A stretch of DNA of 64,000 bases from SAR202 cluster bacterium (GCA_009392275.1 VFGV01000011.1:1-64000); one strand, 5' to 3'. Shown: positions 31,555 to 40,932, numbered from the stretch's first letter. Notes: generated by a model not told the origin, from the letters alone. Program-made: numbers and translations.

Positions 31555-31890
31555 ATGAATACTCTCTTTAATAATTACTAAATTCGTGAACTATTTACTG
31601 TTTTGTATTGGATTTCGCCTTATGTTACCATGCGCGCGTAATTGAAGTTGTTTTACGTAATGTTTGGTTAAAACTCAGTATTCTAAATAAGAAATGGCTG
31701 ACCCGATTTACCAGAGAGTTCACATTCTGGCTTCGGCGACAGCCACATAACTAATTCTACACCACATTTGCACCACTTTTTGACAGGGTAATCAAGCTTA
31801 TCTCCGATTGAAACTCAAGATTATGAGGTACTTGGCTGATTACGCTTCACGATGTTATAGTCTTTGAAGACTAATATTAGGAAATATGTT
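31555..31890. other. Intergenic region with a possible 41-codon cysteine-rich ORF on the minus strand
   Basis: This 336-base gap separates the divergent kelch and class V aminotransferase genes. On the minus strand 31808-31683 reads a protein-like stretch (LDYPVKKWCKCGVELVM, then CELSGKSGQPFLI) ending in TAG, with a C-x-C pair. It has no ATG, GTG or TTG start after the preceding in-frame TGA. It could be a gene remnant, use a rare start, or be chance. I see no other feature in the gap, and no convincing promoter. Confidence 0.3.
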
Positions 31891-33012
31891 ATGAATGCCA
31901 AGCAAATTAGAGACTTATACCCTATAACCAAAGACAGAGCGTACCTTTTTAGTGGCGGCCTGGCTCCAGTGTCCGTTCGTCATGAAAAAGCTATGAAAAA
32001 ACATATGGATTGGCTTTCAGAAGACCCAGATGACATGTACGTTAATGGCTTAGACGCTGACGCCTCGGATTGCCGTCGTATGTTCGCACAACTAACAGGG
32101 TGCGATGAAGGTGAAGTAGCTATTGTTGAAAGCACGTCTGCTGGATGTAATATAGCTTTTGATTTAATCGACCCTGTTGCTGGAGGCAATGTTGTTTTTG
32201 ATGACTTCTCCTATCCTTCTAGTGTTTTCCCATGGCATTTACCTCCACATGAGTCTTTAACTAAAAGATTTGTACATGCCAGAGAGGATGGAATTATCCA
32301 TTTGGAGGATTTTGAACAAAGCATCGATGAAAACACTGTGGCTGTCTGTATATCACACGTTACACCTATCGAAGGATTTAAGCAGGACATCAAGAAGGTT
32401 GCAGAAATAGCTCATGCAAAAGGAGCTTTAGTAATTGTAGATGGTGCCCAGTCCGCTGGGGCAATGGAGATAGACCTTCATGATACTGGGGTGGATTTTT
32501 TCGCCACCACTGCTATGAAATGGTTGCTTGGGGCGGCTGGAGTAGCGTTTTTGTATGTTGCTAAACGCCACCATAGTAAAAAACCTACGAGAGCCGGATA
32601 TGCAAGCACACACAGCTTCGATATACACGACTTCAGGCTGAAAGATAATGCGCAAAGATTTGAATTAGGCATGCCGAATTTGCTTGGATTAGCTTTCACT
32701 AAACCAGGCTTAGAAATCCTTTTAGAAACTGATATGAGTGTAGTTGAGCAACACAACTTAGAATTGAGCGGGTATGCAATTGCCGGCATGAAAGAATTAG
32801 GTATCGATGTGACTACCCATGATGATCCAAATTATAGATTAGGAGTGATTTCAGCTCGGCATGAAGCAGCATCAGGACTTTGGAAGCATTTACATAATAA
32901 TAAGGTTGATACCTACTATCACGGCGAAATATTTAGAGTAGATCCACATATTTTCAACGACCGAGATGATATAGATATGCTCTTAAAAGGGATAGATAGT
33001 TTCGTTCAGTAA
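31891..33012 (+). CDS. Class V PLP aminotransferase (cysteine desulfurase/epimerase-like)
   Basis: The protein is a fold-type I, class V enzyme. It shows ESTSAGCNIAFDLI near the PLP phosphate site, VCISHVTPIEGFKQD, the cofactor Asp-x-x-Gln in IVDGAQSAGAMEID, and the Schiff-base lysine in ATTAMKWLLGAAG (Lys210). It resembles the isopenicillin-N-epimerase/selenocysteine-lyase-like group rather than IscS; the active-site Cys loop of desulfurases is not apparent. The track begins at TTG 31864, but ATG 31891 has AGGAAA before it and gives a normal N-terminus. Substrate unknown. Confidence 0.87.
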   Translation: MNAKQIRDLYPITKDRAYLFSGGLAPVSVRHEKAMKKHMDWLSEDPDDMYVNGLDADASDCRRMFAQLTGCDEGEVAIVESTSAGCNIAFDLIDPVAGGNVVFDDFSYPSSVFPWHLPPHESLTKRFVHAREDGIIHLEDFEQSIDENTVAVCISHVTPIEGFKQDIKKVAEIAHAKGALVIVDGAQSAGAMEIDLHDTGVDFFATTAMKWLLGAAGVAFLYVAKRHHSKKPTRAGYASTHSFDIHDFRLKDNAQRFELGMPNLLGLAFTKPGLEILLETDMSVVEQHNLELSGYAIAGMKELGIDVTTHDDPNYRLGVISARHEAASGLWKHLHNNKVDTYYHGEIFRVDPHIFNDRDDIDMLLKGIDSFVQ

Positions 33013-33028
33013 TACTAATAATACGAAT

Positions 33029-34660
33029 ATGCTTCGGTTCTCTCACCAAATTATCGGTATTTCTAAATTTTTCAAACAAAAACCATTTTTGCTGGTTCTT
33101 TTGCCTGCAATCGTACTGCATTTAATTTTATCGTGCCTGTCGGTTGAATATTTAATTTCTGAGTTATTCTTAGTGGACGATGCTTTTTACTCAATGAAGA
33201 TAGCCCGGAATATTGCAGCAGGCCTTGGCACTACTTTTGATGGAATTCATCCCACTAACGGATTTCAGCCATTATGGGTATGGTTGCTTGTACCAGTCTA
33301 TTGGTTTGAGCCAGACAATTTATATGGACCTGTAAAAGCTAGTGTCGTAATTTTGTCTATATTTAACTTAGCAGCCGGATATGTTTTATACAGGCTTGTA
33401 TTGTCAATTACTAAGTTGCATGCTGCTGCCTTAGTTTCAGCCGCTGTGTGGCTCATAAATCCATACTTCGTTAAAAGGGTAATCAATGGTCTAGAATCAC
33501 CGATTGCAATTTTATTTCTTCTGGCTGTGTTGTTTATGTGGGTAGTGTCATTGGATTATGGCAAGACAAGGCAAGGCAAGCTGAAATGGGCTATTTTTGG
33601 AGTGCTAATAGGCCTATCAATGCTTTCTCGAGTAGACTCGATATTCTTAGTTGGGACGTGTTTTATTGTTGGTTTGATACTACAGAGAATACCAATGGAA
33701 TATTTACGTGGCTGGTTGATTGCAGGGGTGGTTGCCGGGATTGTACTTATTCCTTGGCTTGTGTTTAGTTTTGATGGTTTTGGCACGCCAATTCCGACAA
33801 GCGGTGGTGCAGTAAGACATTGGATAAGTTTTAGGTCCGGAGGAGACGGATCTGAGATTTTATTTTTTAGTGAGGAAGTCATAAGCCGATCCATCTTATC
33901 AGTGACAATGCTCGCATCAATCTGGGCCCAAACAGGGCTTTCTCTATCATTAGGAGCAATTTCAATTCTAGTAATATTGGTATTATTAATTGTTATCGTT
34001 GCCTTTGTGAGGCCTTTTAGGTCAGCAGTTTTAGCTTTGTATCAAGATAATCCAGGACTGCACTTGATATCATTTATCTTTTCATTGATTATCTTTTTGT
34101 TTTACACATTCTATTTGCCGGCACATTGGTATTTTGAAAGATACTTTTTGGCAATCTATATTATTTATGCTCTCTATATTGGCCTCTCTTACAGATTTTT
34201 TTGGCTCCAATTGGCTCAATCGTTAGGCAAGAAGTTTAATCGCCGCATAATGTTATTAACCACAATTCCATTACTGTTATTTGCTGTTTATATACCTGCG
34301 TGGTTGCCTGGTCATCAAGAAGATGGTTTTTATAGAGCCGGTATTTGGATAAACGAGAATTTACCTCAGGACGCTATAGTTGGATCTTACTTAGCCGGCA
34401 CTGTGGGGTATTTTTCTGAGAGAAAGCTAGTTGATTTAGATGGCAAAGTAAATCGTAATGCAGCAGAAGCCTTAATAGAAGCAAATATTGGTAATTACAT
34501 TCGGGAAAACGGAATCAACTTTGTAAGTGACTGGCCATCATATATTAAGGCTCTCGAATCAAGAGGAGGCTTGAATATAGACCAGGATCTTGAGAGTCCA
34601 GTTTATAAAGATTCAAGCCATCATGATTATTCTATTTATCAATTAAAAACAAATGATTAG
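33029..34660 (+). CDS. Multi-spanning membrane glycosyltransferase (GT39/ArnT-like)
   Basis: The 543-residue protein has about ten hydrophobic spans and a C-terminal soluble domain of roughly 110 residues. The first periplasmic loop reads FLVDDAFYSMKIARNIAAGLG, with the Asp pair and the aromatic/Gly pattern of GT-C enzymes (PMT/ArnT family), followed by NGFQPLWVWLLVP. Such enzymes transfer a sugar from a polyprenyl-phosphate donor to protein or lipid on the outer face of the membrane. The C-terminal domain begins near IWINENLPQDAIVGSYLAGTVGYF. It starts 16 nt after the aminotransferase stop. Acceptor unknown. Confidence 0.82.
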   Translation: MLRFSHQIIGISKFFKQKPFLLVLLPAIVLHLILSCLSVEYLISELFLVDDAFYSMKIARNIAAGLGTTFDGIHPTNGFQPLWVWLLVPVYWFEPDNLYGPVKASVVILSIFNLAAGYVLYRLVLSITKLHAAALVSAAVWLINPYFVKRVINGLESPIAILFLLAVLFMWVVSLDYGKTRQGKLKWAIFGVLIGLSMLSRVDSIFLVGTCFIVGLILQRIPMEYLRGWLIAGVVAGIVLIPWLVFSFDGFGTPIPTSGGAVRHWISFRSGGDGSEILFFSEEVISRSILSVTMLASIWAQTGLSLSLGAISILVILVLLIVIVAFVRPFRSAVLALYQDNPGLHLISFIFSLIIFLFYTFYLPAHWYFERYFLAIYIIYALYIGLSYRFFWLQLAQSLGKKFNRRIMLLTTIPLLLFAVYIPAWLPGHQEDGFYRAGIWINENLPQDAIVGSYLAGTVGYFSERKLVDLDGKVNRNAAEALIEANIGNYIRENGINFVSDWPSYIKALESRGGLNIDQDLESPVYKDSSHHDYSIYQLKTND

Positions 34661-34728
34661 CAAGTTGAATTGACCGTATTTCGTAATACCAAACTGCAAA
34701 TATAATGCCAAAACACTAAAATATATAT

Positions 34729-35649
34729 ATGACGCAAGTTATGACAGTTACAGGCCCTGTTGAAGCTAGCAATCTGGGGTTTACCTTGATGCACGAGCAT
34801 CTTCTTCTTGATTTATTAAAAGACAGCTGGTCTGTAAATAATCTTTTATATGAGCCGGAACTAGCTTATCTAGAGGTCATGAGATACAAAAATGCTGGGG
34901 GAGTGACCTTAGTTGATCAGACTAATCGTGGTTTGGGTCAAGATCCCGTGGCAGTAAAAAAGTTAGCTGAAAGAACTGGCCTTAATGTCATACTTGGCTG
35001 TGGATGGTATCGCGAACCTTACTATGAACAACATTTAAATTATTGGTATGTAGACCAGATAGCGGAGCAGATGATTTCTGATATTACTGAAGGGATCGAT
35101 GATTCGGGTGTCAAAGCAGGAATAATTGGGGAATTAGGAGCTCATGAAAAATGGGTGTCTCCAGTAGAAGAAAGAGTTTTGCGGGCTGGTGCTAGAGCTC
35201 ATCACATGACTGGCCTGACAATTGCAACTCACGGAACTAATAGTCCGGTAGCTTTAGATCAACTTGATATTTTGAAGGAAGAAAAAGTTGACTTAAATCG
35301 CGTTGTAGTCGGTCATTGCGGCAGCTGGCCATATCCTGAATTCCATGACGAGATAATAAAAAGGGGTGCTTGGCTTTCTTTCGATAATTTGTCTGACACT
35401 AACCCTTATGAGCTTAAGAAATGTTTGACTTTAATTAAGCATGCAATAAAAGAAGGAAATCTAGATCGAATTTTGCTTTCTCATGATGTCTGTTATCGCA
35501 CTCACTATGTGTCTTATGGTGGTTGTGGATATGATTTCATTTCAACTCGGTTATTTGAGCATTTAGCTGCTATTGGATTCACTGATGAAATGTTCCACCA
35601 GGTTATGGTCGATAACCCAATGAAAGCCCTTACAGGTGAACTATTTTGA
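34729..35649 (+). CDS. Phosphotriesterase-family metal hydrolase (copy 1)
   Basis: The 306-residue protein belongs to the amidohydrolase superfamily, phosphotriesterase homology group. Predicted metal ligands are all present: HEH in LMHEHLLLD, the bridging Glu in GELGAHEKW (Glu in place of carbamylated Lys, as in E. coli PHP), His in IATHGT, His in VVGHCGSW and Asp in LLSHDVC. Lactonase, esterase and amidase activities occur in this group; organophosphate cleavage need not be the natural one. The start is ATG 34729 or 34741. Its stop overlaps the TTG start of copy 2 (TTGA). First of three tandem paralogues. Confidence 0.88.
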   Translation: MTQVMTVTGPVEASNLGFTLMHEHLLLDLLKDSWSVNNLLYEPELAYLEVMRYKNAGGVTLVDQTNRGLGQDPVAVKKLAERTGLNVILGCGWYREPYYEQHLNYWYVDQIAEQMISDITEGIDDSGVKAGIIGELGAHEKWVSPVEERVLRAGARAHHMTGLTIATHGTNSPVALDQLDILKEEKVDLNRVVVGHCGSWPYPEFHDEIIKRGAWLSFDNLSDTNPYELKKCLTLIKHAIKEGNLDRILLSHDVCYRTHYVSYGGCGYDFISTRLFEHLAAIGFTDEMFHQVMVDNPMKALTGELF

Positions 35650-36560
35650 GCACCATTAATACGGTCACAGGTCCTATTCCTGCTAAAGATCTCGGTCTCA
35701 CACTTCCACATGAACATGTGTTTATAAATCACAAGAGAGACAATTGGATGGGTTCAAACGTTTTGGATGATCCTGTTCTGGCTGAGCAAGAATTAATTAA
35801 ATTTAAGGATTTGGGCGGTAAGACTATAGTAGATCAAACATCTCGCGGCGTTAATAGAAATTTAAATTTATTGAAAAAGCTGTCAGAAAAAACGGGAATA
35901 AACATCATAACTGGTACAGGTTGGTTCAAAGAAGCTTACTACGATTTGGATTTTGTAAAAACTAAGGTGGATCAATTAACTTCAATAATGGTTTCAGATT
36001 TAACTAAAGGAATTGATGATTCTGGAATTAAAGCAGGCATTATCGGAGAAATAAACGTTAATGCTAGGTGGGTGACACCTTCAGAGGAAAGGATGCATCG
36101 AGCAGCAGCTAGGACTCAAAGAAAAACTGGCATAACTTTGGCCATTGCTGGTACCCATTTATCTACTGCCAATGATCAGCTCGATATATTAGAAGATGAA
36201 GGAGCCGACCTCAGAAAGGTTATAGTTAATCATATTAACGGCAGCTTTGATAATGAGTTTTGCGCTAGCGTAATTTCGAGAGGAACTTTTATCTGTTTAA
36301 ATACTTTTCCTGTTAATTCTAAAGATTTAATGAGAAGACATGTATCAATGTGTATGGACCTGATCAATCAAGGCTTAATTAATCAAATCTTAATCTCTAA
36401 TGGAGTTTCAATAAAAAATCATTTAACTGCTTACGGAGGCGGGGGATATGCATTTGTTATTTCTGAACTACGTGAACAGTTAATAGCTAGAGGAATGACT
36501 CATGATGATTGGAATGAAATTATGCTCCTAAACCCATCAAGGTGTTTTAGCGTTGAATAG
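35646..36560 (+). CDS. Phosphotriesterase-family paralogue lacking metal ligands (probable pseudoenzyme, copy 2)
   Basis: The 304 residues align along their whole length with copies 1 and 3, and the frame is intact. HEH is kept (LPHEHVFIN), as is the bridging Glu (IGEINVNARW) and one His (VNHINGS). But IATHG has become LAIAG, losing the third metal His, and SHDVC has become SNGVS, losing the catalytic Asp. Other loops also differ. A binuclear hydrolase is therefore unlikely; a binding or regulatory subunit of its neighbours is plausible. Translation starts at TTG within the copy 1 stop codon, and the end overlaps copy 3 by 8 nt. Confidence 0.8.
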   Translation: MSTINTVTGPIPAKDLGLTLPHEHVFINHKRDNWMGSNVLDDPVLAEQELIKFKDLGGKTIVDQTSRGVNRNLNLLKKLSEKTGINIITGTGWFKEAYYDLDFVKTKVDQLTSIMVSDLTKGIDDSGIKAGIIGEINVNARWVTPSEERMHRAAARTQRKTGITLAIAGTHLSTANDQLDILEDEGADLRKVIVNHINGSFDNEFCASVISRGTFICLNTFPVNSKDLMRRHVSMCMDLINQGLINQILISNGVSIKNHLTAYGGGGYAFVISELREQLIARGMTHDDWNEIMLLNPSRCFSVE

Positions 36561-37488
36561 GAATTTACAACAAACATCCGTGATGACGGTAACTGGATCT
36601 ATTTCTCCTGAAGAGATTGGATTTGCTTTGATTCACGAACATGTTTTCCTTTCTATTCTTGCTGACTATCTTGATACGAATAGAGTTCTTGATGACCCTG
36701 AATCTGCTTATATTGAATTAATGCATTATCAAAAATCAGGCGGAGTTACCTTGGTAGATCAAACAAATCGTGGATTAGAGCAGGATCCAATTGCGGTACG
36801 CGAAATTGCAAAAAGGACGGGTCTAAATATTGTGTTAGGTTGTGGATGGTACAGAGAGCCGTTCTATGATCCGAGCCTATATCGCACTAAAACTAACGAC
36901 ATTGCTGACCAAATGATTAGAGACCTCAATGAAGGAATAGATAAGACTGGCGTTAGAGCCGGGATTATCGGGGAGTTAGGAGCACATGAAACTTGGGTTT
37001 CTCCTGTGGAGGAACGTGTATTAAGGGCTGGTGCTAGAGCACATCTGGAGACAGGAGTAACAATAGCTACACATGGTTTGTTTGCCCCTGTGGGGCTCAA
37101 GCAGATAGATATTTTACTTGAGGAAGGAGTTAATCCTGATAGGGTCATTGTAGGACATGCTCATGATTATCCATATCATGACTATCATATTGAAATTGCA
37201 AAAAGAGGAGCATTCGTATCATTCGATGGCATGCAAGACGAGAATCAATTTCTCCTCCAAAGAGACCTTATGAATATTAAAAAAATTATTCAGGCTGGAT
37301 TTATAGATAAATTATTGCTTTCACATGACGTATGCACAAATTCTCATTACGCAATGAATGGTGGTTTTGGATATAATTTTATTATAAGCAGGCTTTATCC
37401 GTACTTACAAGAAATTGGGTTAAGTAAAGAGCAGTTTCATAAAATAATGGTAGAGAATCCCCGTAATGCACTTACTGGAGGAAATTAA
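36553..37488 (+). CDS. Phosphotriesterase-family metal hydrolase (copy 3)
   Basis: The 311-residue paralogue keeps all ligands: LIHEHVFLS, GELGAHETW, IATHGLF, IVGHAHDYPY and LLSHDVC. It is closer to copy 1 than to copy 2 (shared SPVEERVLRAGARAH and DQTNRGL blocks). It begins at TTG 36553, overlapping copy 2, or at ATG 36583, which corresponds to the MTVTG start of copy 1. The stop lies directly before the ribosome-site-linked TTG of the kelch lipoprotein gene, so the cluster is one transcription unit. Substrate unknown. Confidence 0.87.
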   Translation: MNRNLQQTSVMTVTGSISPEEIGFALIHEHVFLSILADYLDTNRVLDDPESAYIELMHYQKSGGVTLVDQTNRGLEQDPIAVREIAKRTGLNIVLGCGWYREPFYDPSLYRTKTNDIADQMIRDLNEGIDKTGVRAGIIGELGAHETWVSPVEERVLRAGARAHLETGVTIATHGLFAPVGLKQIDILLEEGVNPDRVIVGHAHDYPYHDYHIEIAKRGAFVSFDGMQDENQFLLQRDLMNIKKIIQAGFIDKLLLSHDVCTNSHYAMNGGFGYNFIISRLYPYLQEIGLSKEQFHKIMVENPRNALTGGN

Positions 37489-37489
37489 T

Positions 37490-38827
37490 TTGAGAATTAA
37501 GTATATAGTTCGATCCATACTAATCATCCATTTTATTTGCCTTTTTGGATTTATTTTAGGTTGTTCAGTTGAAACCAGTAACTACATAGAGGCATCAAGT
37601 TCTTTGGCTATGGATTTCACTGTTGTGCCAGCGAAAACACCATTACCTACTCCTACCTCCACCCCCGACCCAGAAAAGGAAGCTGAAGACGACCTTGGTA
37701 TAAGTCTAGAGCCAGGATGGGAGTTAATGGGGGAGCTGGAATTTGGTAGATGGGGTCATACAGCAACACTATTACAAAATGATGCACTTCTAATAGTGGG
37801 AGGAAGGAAAAGACTGAGTTTTAGGCGAGCCTCAGTTGTTAATGGTGAAATTCTTCCATTGGGTAGTAATGAATGGGTAAAAACGAGCAGATTTAATTGG
37901 GAAAGGACATTTCACACAGCATCTTTATTGCCTGATGGAAGAGTATTAGTGGCTGGAGGAACTGGAAGAGCAGTATTAAAGGAAGGTGAAGAAGAACCAC
38001 TGTTTAGGGGAAATAAAGATTTAAATAGTGCTGAGATATATGACCCTAAAAGTGATGAATGGCAAAGTGTTGCGGATATGAACTACAAGCGACAACTAGG
38101 ACAGGCAATAACCTTACCCGATGGTAGGGTCATGGTTATTGGTGGCAGATCAGGAGTTGAAACGCTTAGCTCTTCGGAAGTTTACAATATGGAAGACAAT
38201 ATTTGGTTAGAAGCTGAGCCAATGATACAGCAAAGGATGTCTCATTCAGCAATTAAATTGTCCGATAATAGGGTATTAGTCACTGGTGGCATGTCATCTG
38301 TAACAATGGGAGATACTTTAGGTTCTGCTGAGATATATGACCCGATTGAAAATTCATGGACCATGGTTGCCAGTCTTTATCGCGCACGTTTAGGGCACAG
38401 CTCTATATTATTGCCTGACGGTAGGGTGTTAGTTACCGGAGGCACTACTACCGAGACTGAAGATTTACTAGGCCCTGAAACAACGGCAGAAATTTATGAC
38501 CCAATTGGTGATAAATGGACTTTGGTTTCAACTGATCTTTTTGCTCGAAAAGACCATTCTTCAGTGTTTATACCTGAGGGTTTTAGAGGTGGCAAGGTAA
38601 TTTTGATTGGCGGAGCTGACCCCGCAGGAGCAGGCGTGTTGGCAGTAGAGTCGTATGATATCTTAAATAATGAGTGGTCAGTAATTAGCACCTTGCCTGA
38701 AGGAAGAAACTTAACTACAGCGACTCGATTAAAGGATGGATCTGTAATGGTTGTGGGCGGAGGACAGGTAAAGGGATATATTGCTGAATTTCCTGACTAC
38801 ACTCTGAAATTTAGTATTACGAATTAA
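37490..38827 (+). CDS. Kelch-repeat lipoprotein
   Basis: Translation should start at TTG 37490, which follows GGAGG (37478-37482); the track's ATG 37466 lies inside the upstream gene. The N-terminus is a lipoprotein signal ending in GFILGC, followed by a short linker with PTPTSTPDPEKE. Residues from about 85 to the end hold six or so kelch blades (DGRVLVAGG, DGRVMVIGG, SAEIYDPIENSWTMV). The C-terminus ends in a final strand without anchor. Its position in the phosphotriesterase operon suggests the propeller recognises a related substrate at the cell surface. Paralogues lie at 30370 and 43122. Confidence 0.88.
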   Translation: MRIKYIVRSILIIHFICLFGFILGCSVETSNYIEASSSLAMDFTVVPAKTPLPTPTSTPDPEKEAEDDLGISLEPGWELMGELEFGRWGHTATLLQNDALLIVGGRKRLSFRRASVVNGEILPLGSNEWVKTSRFNWERTFHTASLLPDGRVLVAGGTGRAVLKEGEEEPLFRGNKDLNSAEIYDPKSDEWQSVADMNYKRQLGQAITLPDGRVMVIGGRSGVETLSSSEVYNMEDNIWLEAEPMIQQRMSHSAIKLSDNRVLVTGGMSSVTMGDTLGSAEIYDPIENSWTMVASLYRARLGHSSILLPDGRVLVTGGTTTETEDLLGPETTAEIYDPIGDKWTLVSTDLFARKDHSSVFIPEGFRGGKVILIGGADPAGAGVLAVESYDILNNEWSVISTLPEGRNLTTATRLKDGSVMVVGGGQVKGYIAEFPDYTLKFSITN

Positions 38828-38846
38828 TCAGCAAAAACAGATTGAA

Positions 38847-39485
38847 CTAGCTTTTTATAGAATAATTCTTTTCAATTACTGTCCCATCTAGATTTATCTG
38901 ATACATTTTTACTTCAGGACTGTCGATTTTTTCTATCGAAATTAATATGTAGTATGGATCAACCCAGCCGCTTTCGATGGCTAAACGTACATCTGTGTCT
39001 GATGGATATGCCTCGGTATGAGTGTGGGAGTGGTAGAAGCCTAATATGTTTAAATTAAGCTTGTCTGCCTTTTTATCTGCATCTAAAAATTCTTGTGGAT
39101 CCATTTGGTATCTGTATGGACTTTTAGCGGTATTTGTAATGGTTACAATGAGGTTTGCAATGTCTCCTCCACCATTGTTAGCAACATGTTCCAGCAACTC
39201 ATATACAGTTTCTAGGTTTGTACCATGGAGAGATTCAATTTCTACCTTCTTGTTCGTTAAATTTGTAATCAATGCTGCTATATTTTGGCTAGTAAGATTT
39301 AAATCTGATACTAACTTAGAGTTAAATAAGATTGATTTTGAATCTATTGAAAATTGGCTTGAACACGCATCTCTAAATTGGCCCAATAGGGTTTTGCCCA
39401 AAATAACGCCACAAGCCTCATTCGGATTTTCGTCCAGAGAATGATCGATCATATCTTTTATTGTTTGTTTATAAAATGAAAACAT
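38847..39485 (-). CDS. JAMM/MPN-domain metallopeptidase-like protein with an internal insertion
   Basis: The zinc-peptidase signature is complete: Glu in NEACGVILGK (about residue 23) and HSHTHTEAYPSDTD (H-x-H ... S-x-x-D). Prokaryotic JAMM (Mec/M67-like) proteins are usually about 130-150 residues; this one has 212. The excess lies between the Glu motif and the strand NTAKSPYRYQMDPQEF: about 75 residues with a helical character (SKLVSDLNLTSQNIAALITNL, LETVYELLEHVANNGGGD). The usual target is a C-terminal isopeptide or a CysO-cysteine type conjugate. It follows a cytidylate-kinase-like gene and apt in one leftward unit. Confidence 0.82.
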   Translation of the reverse strand: MFSFYKQTIKDMIDHSLDENPNEACGVILGKTLLGQFRDACSSQFSIDSKSILFNSKLVSDLNLTSQNIAALITNLTNKKVEIESLHGTNLETVYELLEHVANNGGGDIANLIVTITNTAKSPYRYQMDPQEFLDADKKADKLNLNILGFYHSHTHTEAYPSDTDVRLAIESGWVDPYYILISIEKIDSPEVKMYQINLDGTVIEKNYSIKS

Positions 39486-39534
39486 GGATAGCCTAGATTC
39501 AATGATAAAGGATTATTTATGTGCTAACTTGGAT

Positions 39535-40257
39535 TCACTGATGAGTTAACAATCCGTCTTTAAAAGTCTGTGTAACCGCTAGTATCATTGAAATTGCTGG
39601 CTCTAGCTTGATTAAAGTGGTGTTTATTGATAGATGGAATTGCTTTGGGTCTTCTGGGCCGTCAAACTCAAAAAAAGTTTTATAAAACTCTGACCTGGCA
39701 GCATCTTTTGCTAGAACAATTGTTTCTGCTTCTGAGTAGTCAATATTTTCCCTGCTTGAAATTCTTTTTATCCGATCTTCTTTTGAAGATGTTAATCCGA
39801 TTTTCAATACACTTTCATCGTCTTTTAATATGGCCGCAGCTCCTCTGCCAACTATTACAGCATTATCGTTTTTTGCGATATCAACAATGACGGATGTCAG
39901 GCTATTGATGTAATCTTTGTTTTCCACGTGAGAGCCTTTAAGTATTGTGGATTTGTTAAAGTCAGCCTGCTCATTTATAAGAAATGCAGCTGCGCCTGGT
40001 CCGAAATGAGGATCGCCTCCAACGCCACTCATTGCTGACCGTTCTAGCATTCTTTGAGCAAGCGAAGATATATTCTCAAGGACGGAGACATGTTTATCCT
40101 CCTTCTCTTGCATTGCCTGGACCGTTGATCCAATTTGTTTGGCAGCTTCGGATAAAATTAAGCGATCGATGTAATCAAATCCTAGCTTTTCTGCCACTGC
40201 TTTACCAATATGTCTGCCGCCGCAACCAGTTAGCCCACCTATTGTTATAATTGCCAT
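39535..40257 (-). CDS. Cytidylate kinase-like P-loop protein
   Basis: The 240-residue protein matches the cytidylate-kinase-like family (AAA_26/Cytidylate_kin2): IITIGGLTGCGGRHIGKAVAEKLGFDYIDR at the N-terminus, where the loop GLTGCGGRHIG replaces a perfect Walker A GxxGxGK[ST]. The central VIVGRGAAAIL and the LID-like RIKRISSRENID follow. A phosphotransfer role on nucleotides is likely, but the altered P-loop lowers certainty. A good GGAGG precedes the ATG. It lies between apt and the JAMM gene. Confidence 0.82.
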   Translation of the reverse strand: MAIITIGGLTGCGGRHIGKAVAEKLGFDYIDRLILSEAAKQIGSTVQAMQEKEDKHVSVLENISSLAQRMLERSAMSGVGGDPHFGPGAAAFLINEQADFNKSTILKGSHVENKDYINSLTSVIVDIAKNDNAVIVGRGAAAILKDDESVLKIGLTSSKEDRIKRISSRENIDYSEAETIVLAKDAARSEFYKTFFEFDGPEDPKQFHLSINTTLIKLEPAISMILAVTQTFKDGLLTHQ

Positions 40258-40346
40258 TTTGAGGTCCTCCTAAATCATAGTTTTACTTAAGGAGTATCTG
40301 AACTTTTTATATTGAATTTGTATCCTTGTCAAATTGACCACATGGT

Positions 40347-40859
40347 TTATATTTTGCATAAACTATGTACAGGAATCCTTTTTAGCTTCTCTCTTCCCTT
40401 TAAGTCTATAAGTTCGATAATGACCCCTACCTCAAGCACTATTCCGCCCAGATCTTCAATTAATTTGGCAGCAGCAGCGAGAGTGCCGCCCGTCGCCATT
40501 AGGTCGTCAATCAATACGAGATTATCTGTATCAGATATAGAATCAACGTGCATTTCTAAAGAATCAGTGCCATATTCTAAGTCGTATGTAACAGTTTTTG
40601 TTTCGAATGGCAGTTTGCCTTTTTTTCTTATAAGTAATAATGGCAGTTCGAGTTCAATGGCCATAGGGGCTGCGATTAAGAAACCTCGTGACTCAATTGC
40701 AACTATGCCTTGGATGTTTTTAGCCTTATACCTGTCTGTAAATGCATCAATAACTTCTTTAAATCCAGTCGGATCTTGTAAAACAGGAGTGATGTCTCTG
40801 AAGTTTATTCCCGGTTTAGGGAAGTCCTTAACTTCTCTAATTAATTGTTCAAATATCAT
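40347..40859 (-). CDS. apt: Adenine phosphoribosyltransferase
   Basis: Apt salvages adenine to AMP with PRPP. The 170-residue protein has the family layout: FPKPGINFRDITPVLQDP at the N-terminus, GIVAIESRGFLIAAPMA, and the PRPP loop LVLIDDLMATGGTLAAA. Length and motifs are standard. It is the first gene of the leftward unit apt, cytidylate-kinase-like, JAMM. The large antisense ORF on the plus strand (40312-40875) is a shadow. Confidence 0.95.
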   Translation of the reverse strand: MIFEQLIREVKDFPKPGINFRDITPVLQDPTGFKEVIDAFTDRYKAKNIQGIVAIESRGFLIAAPMAIELELPLLLIRKKGKLPFETKTVTYDLEYGTDSLEMHVDSISDTDNLVLIDDLMATGGTLAAAAKLIEDLGGIVLEVGVIIELIDLKGREKLKRIPVHSLCKI

Positions 40860-40932
40860 GGTTTTATATTTCTAATTATATTAGCCTCGGCTATGACATT
40901 ACCATCTCAAAGTTTTCAGAAAGGAGATCAAT

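Noticed and set aside
40312-40875. 187-residue plus-strand ORF
   Set aside because: It is antisense to apt over nearly its whole length, Ser/Ile-rich and without motifs.
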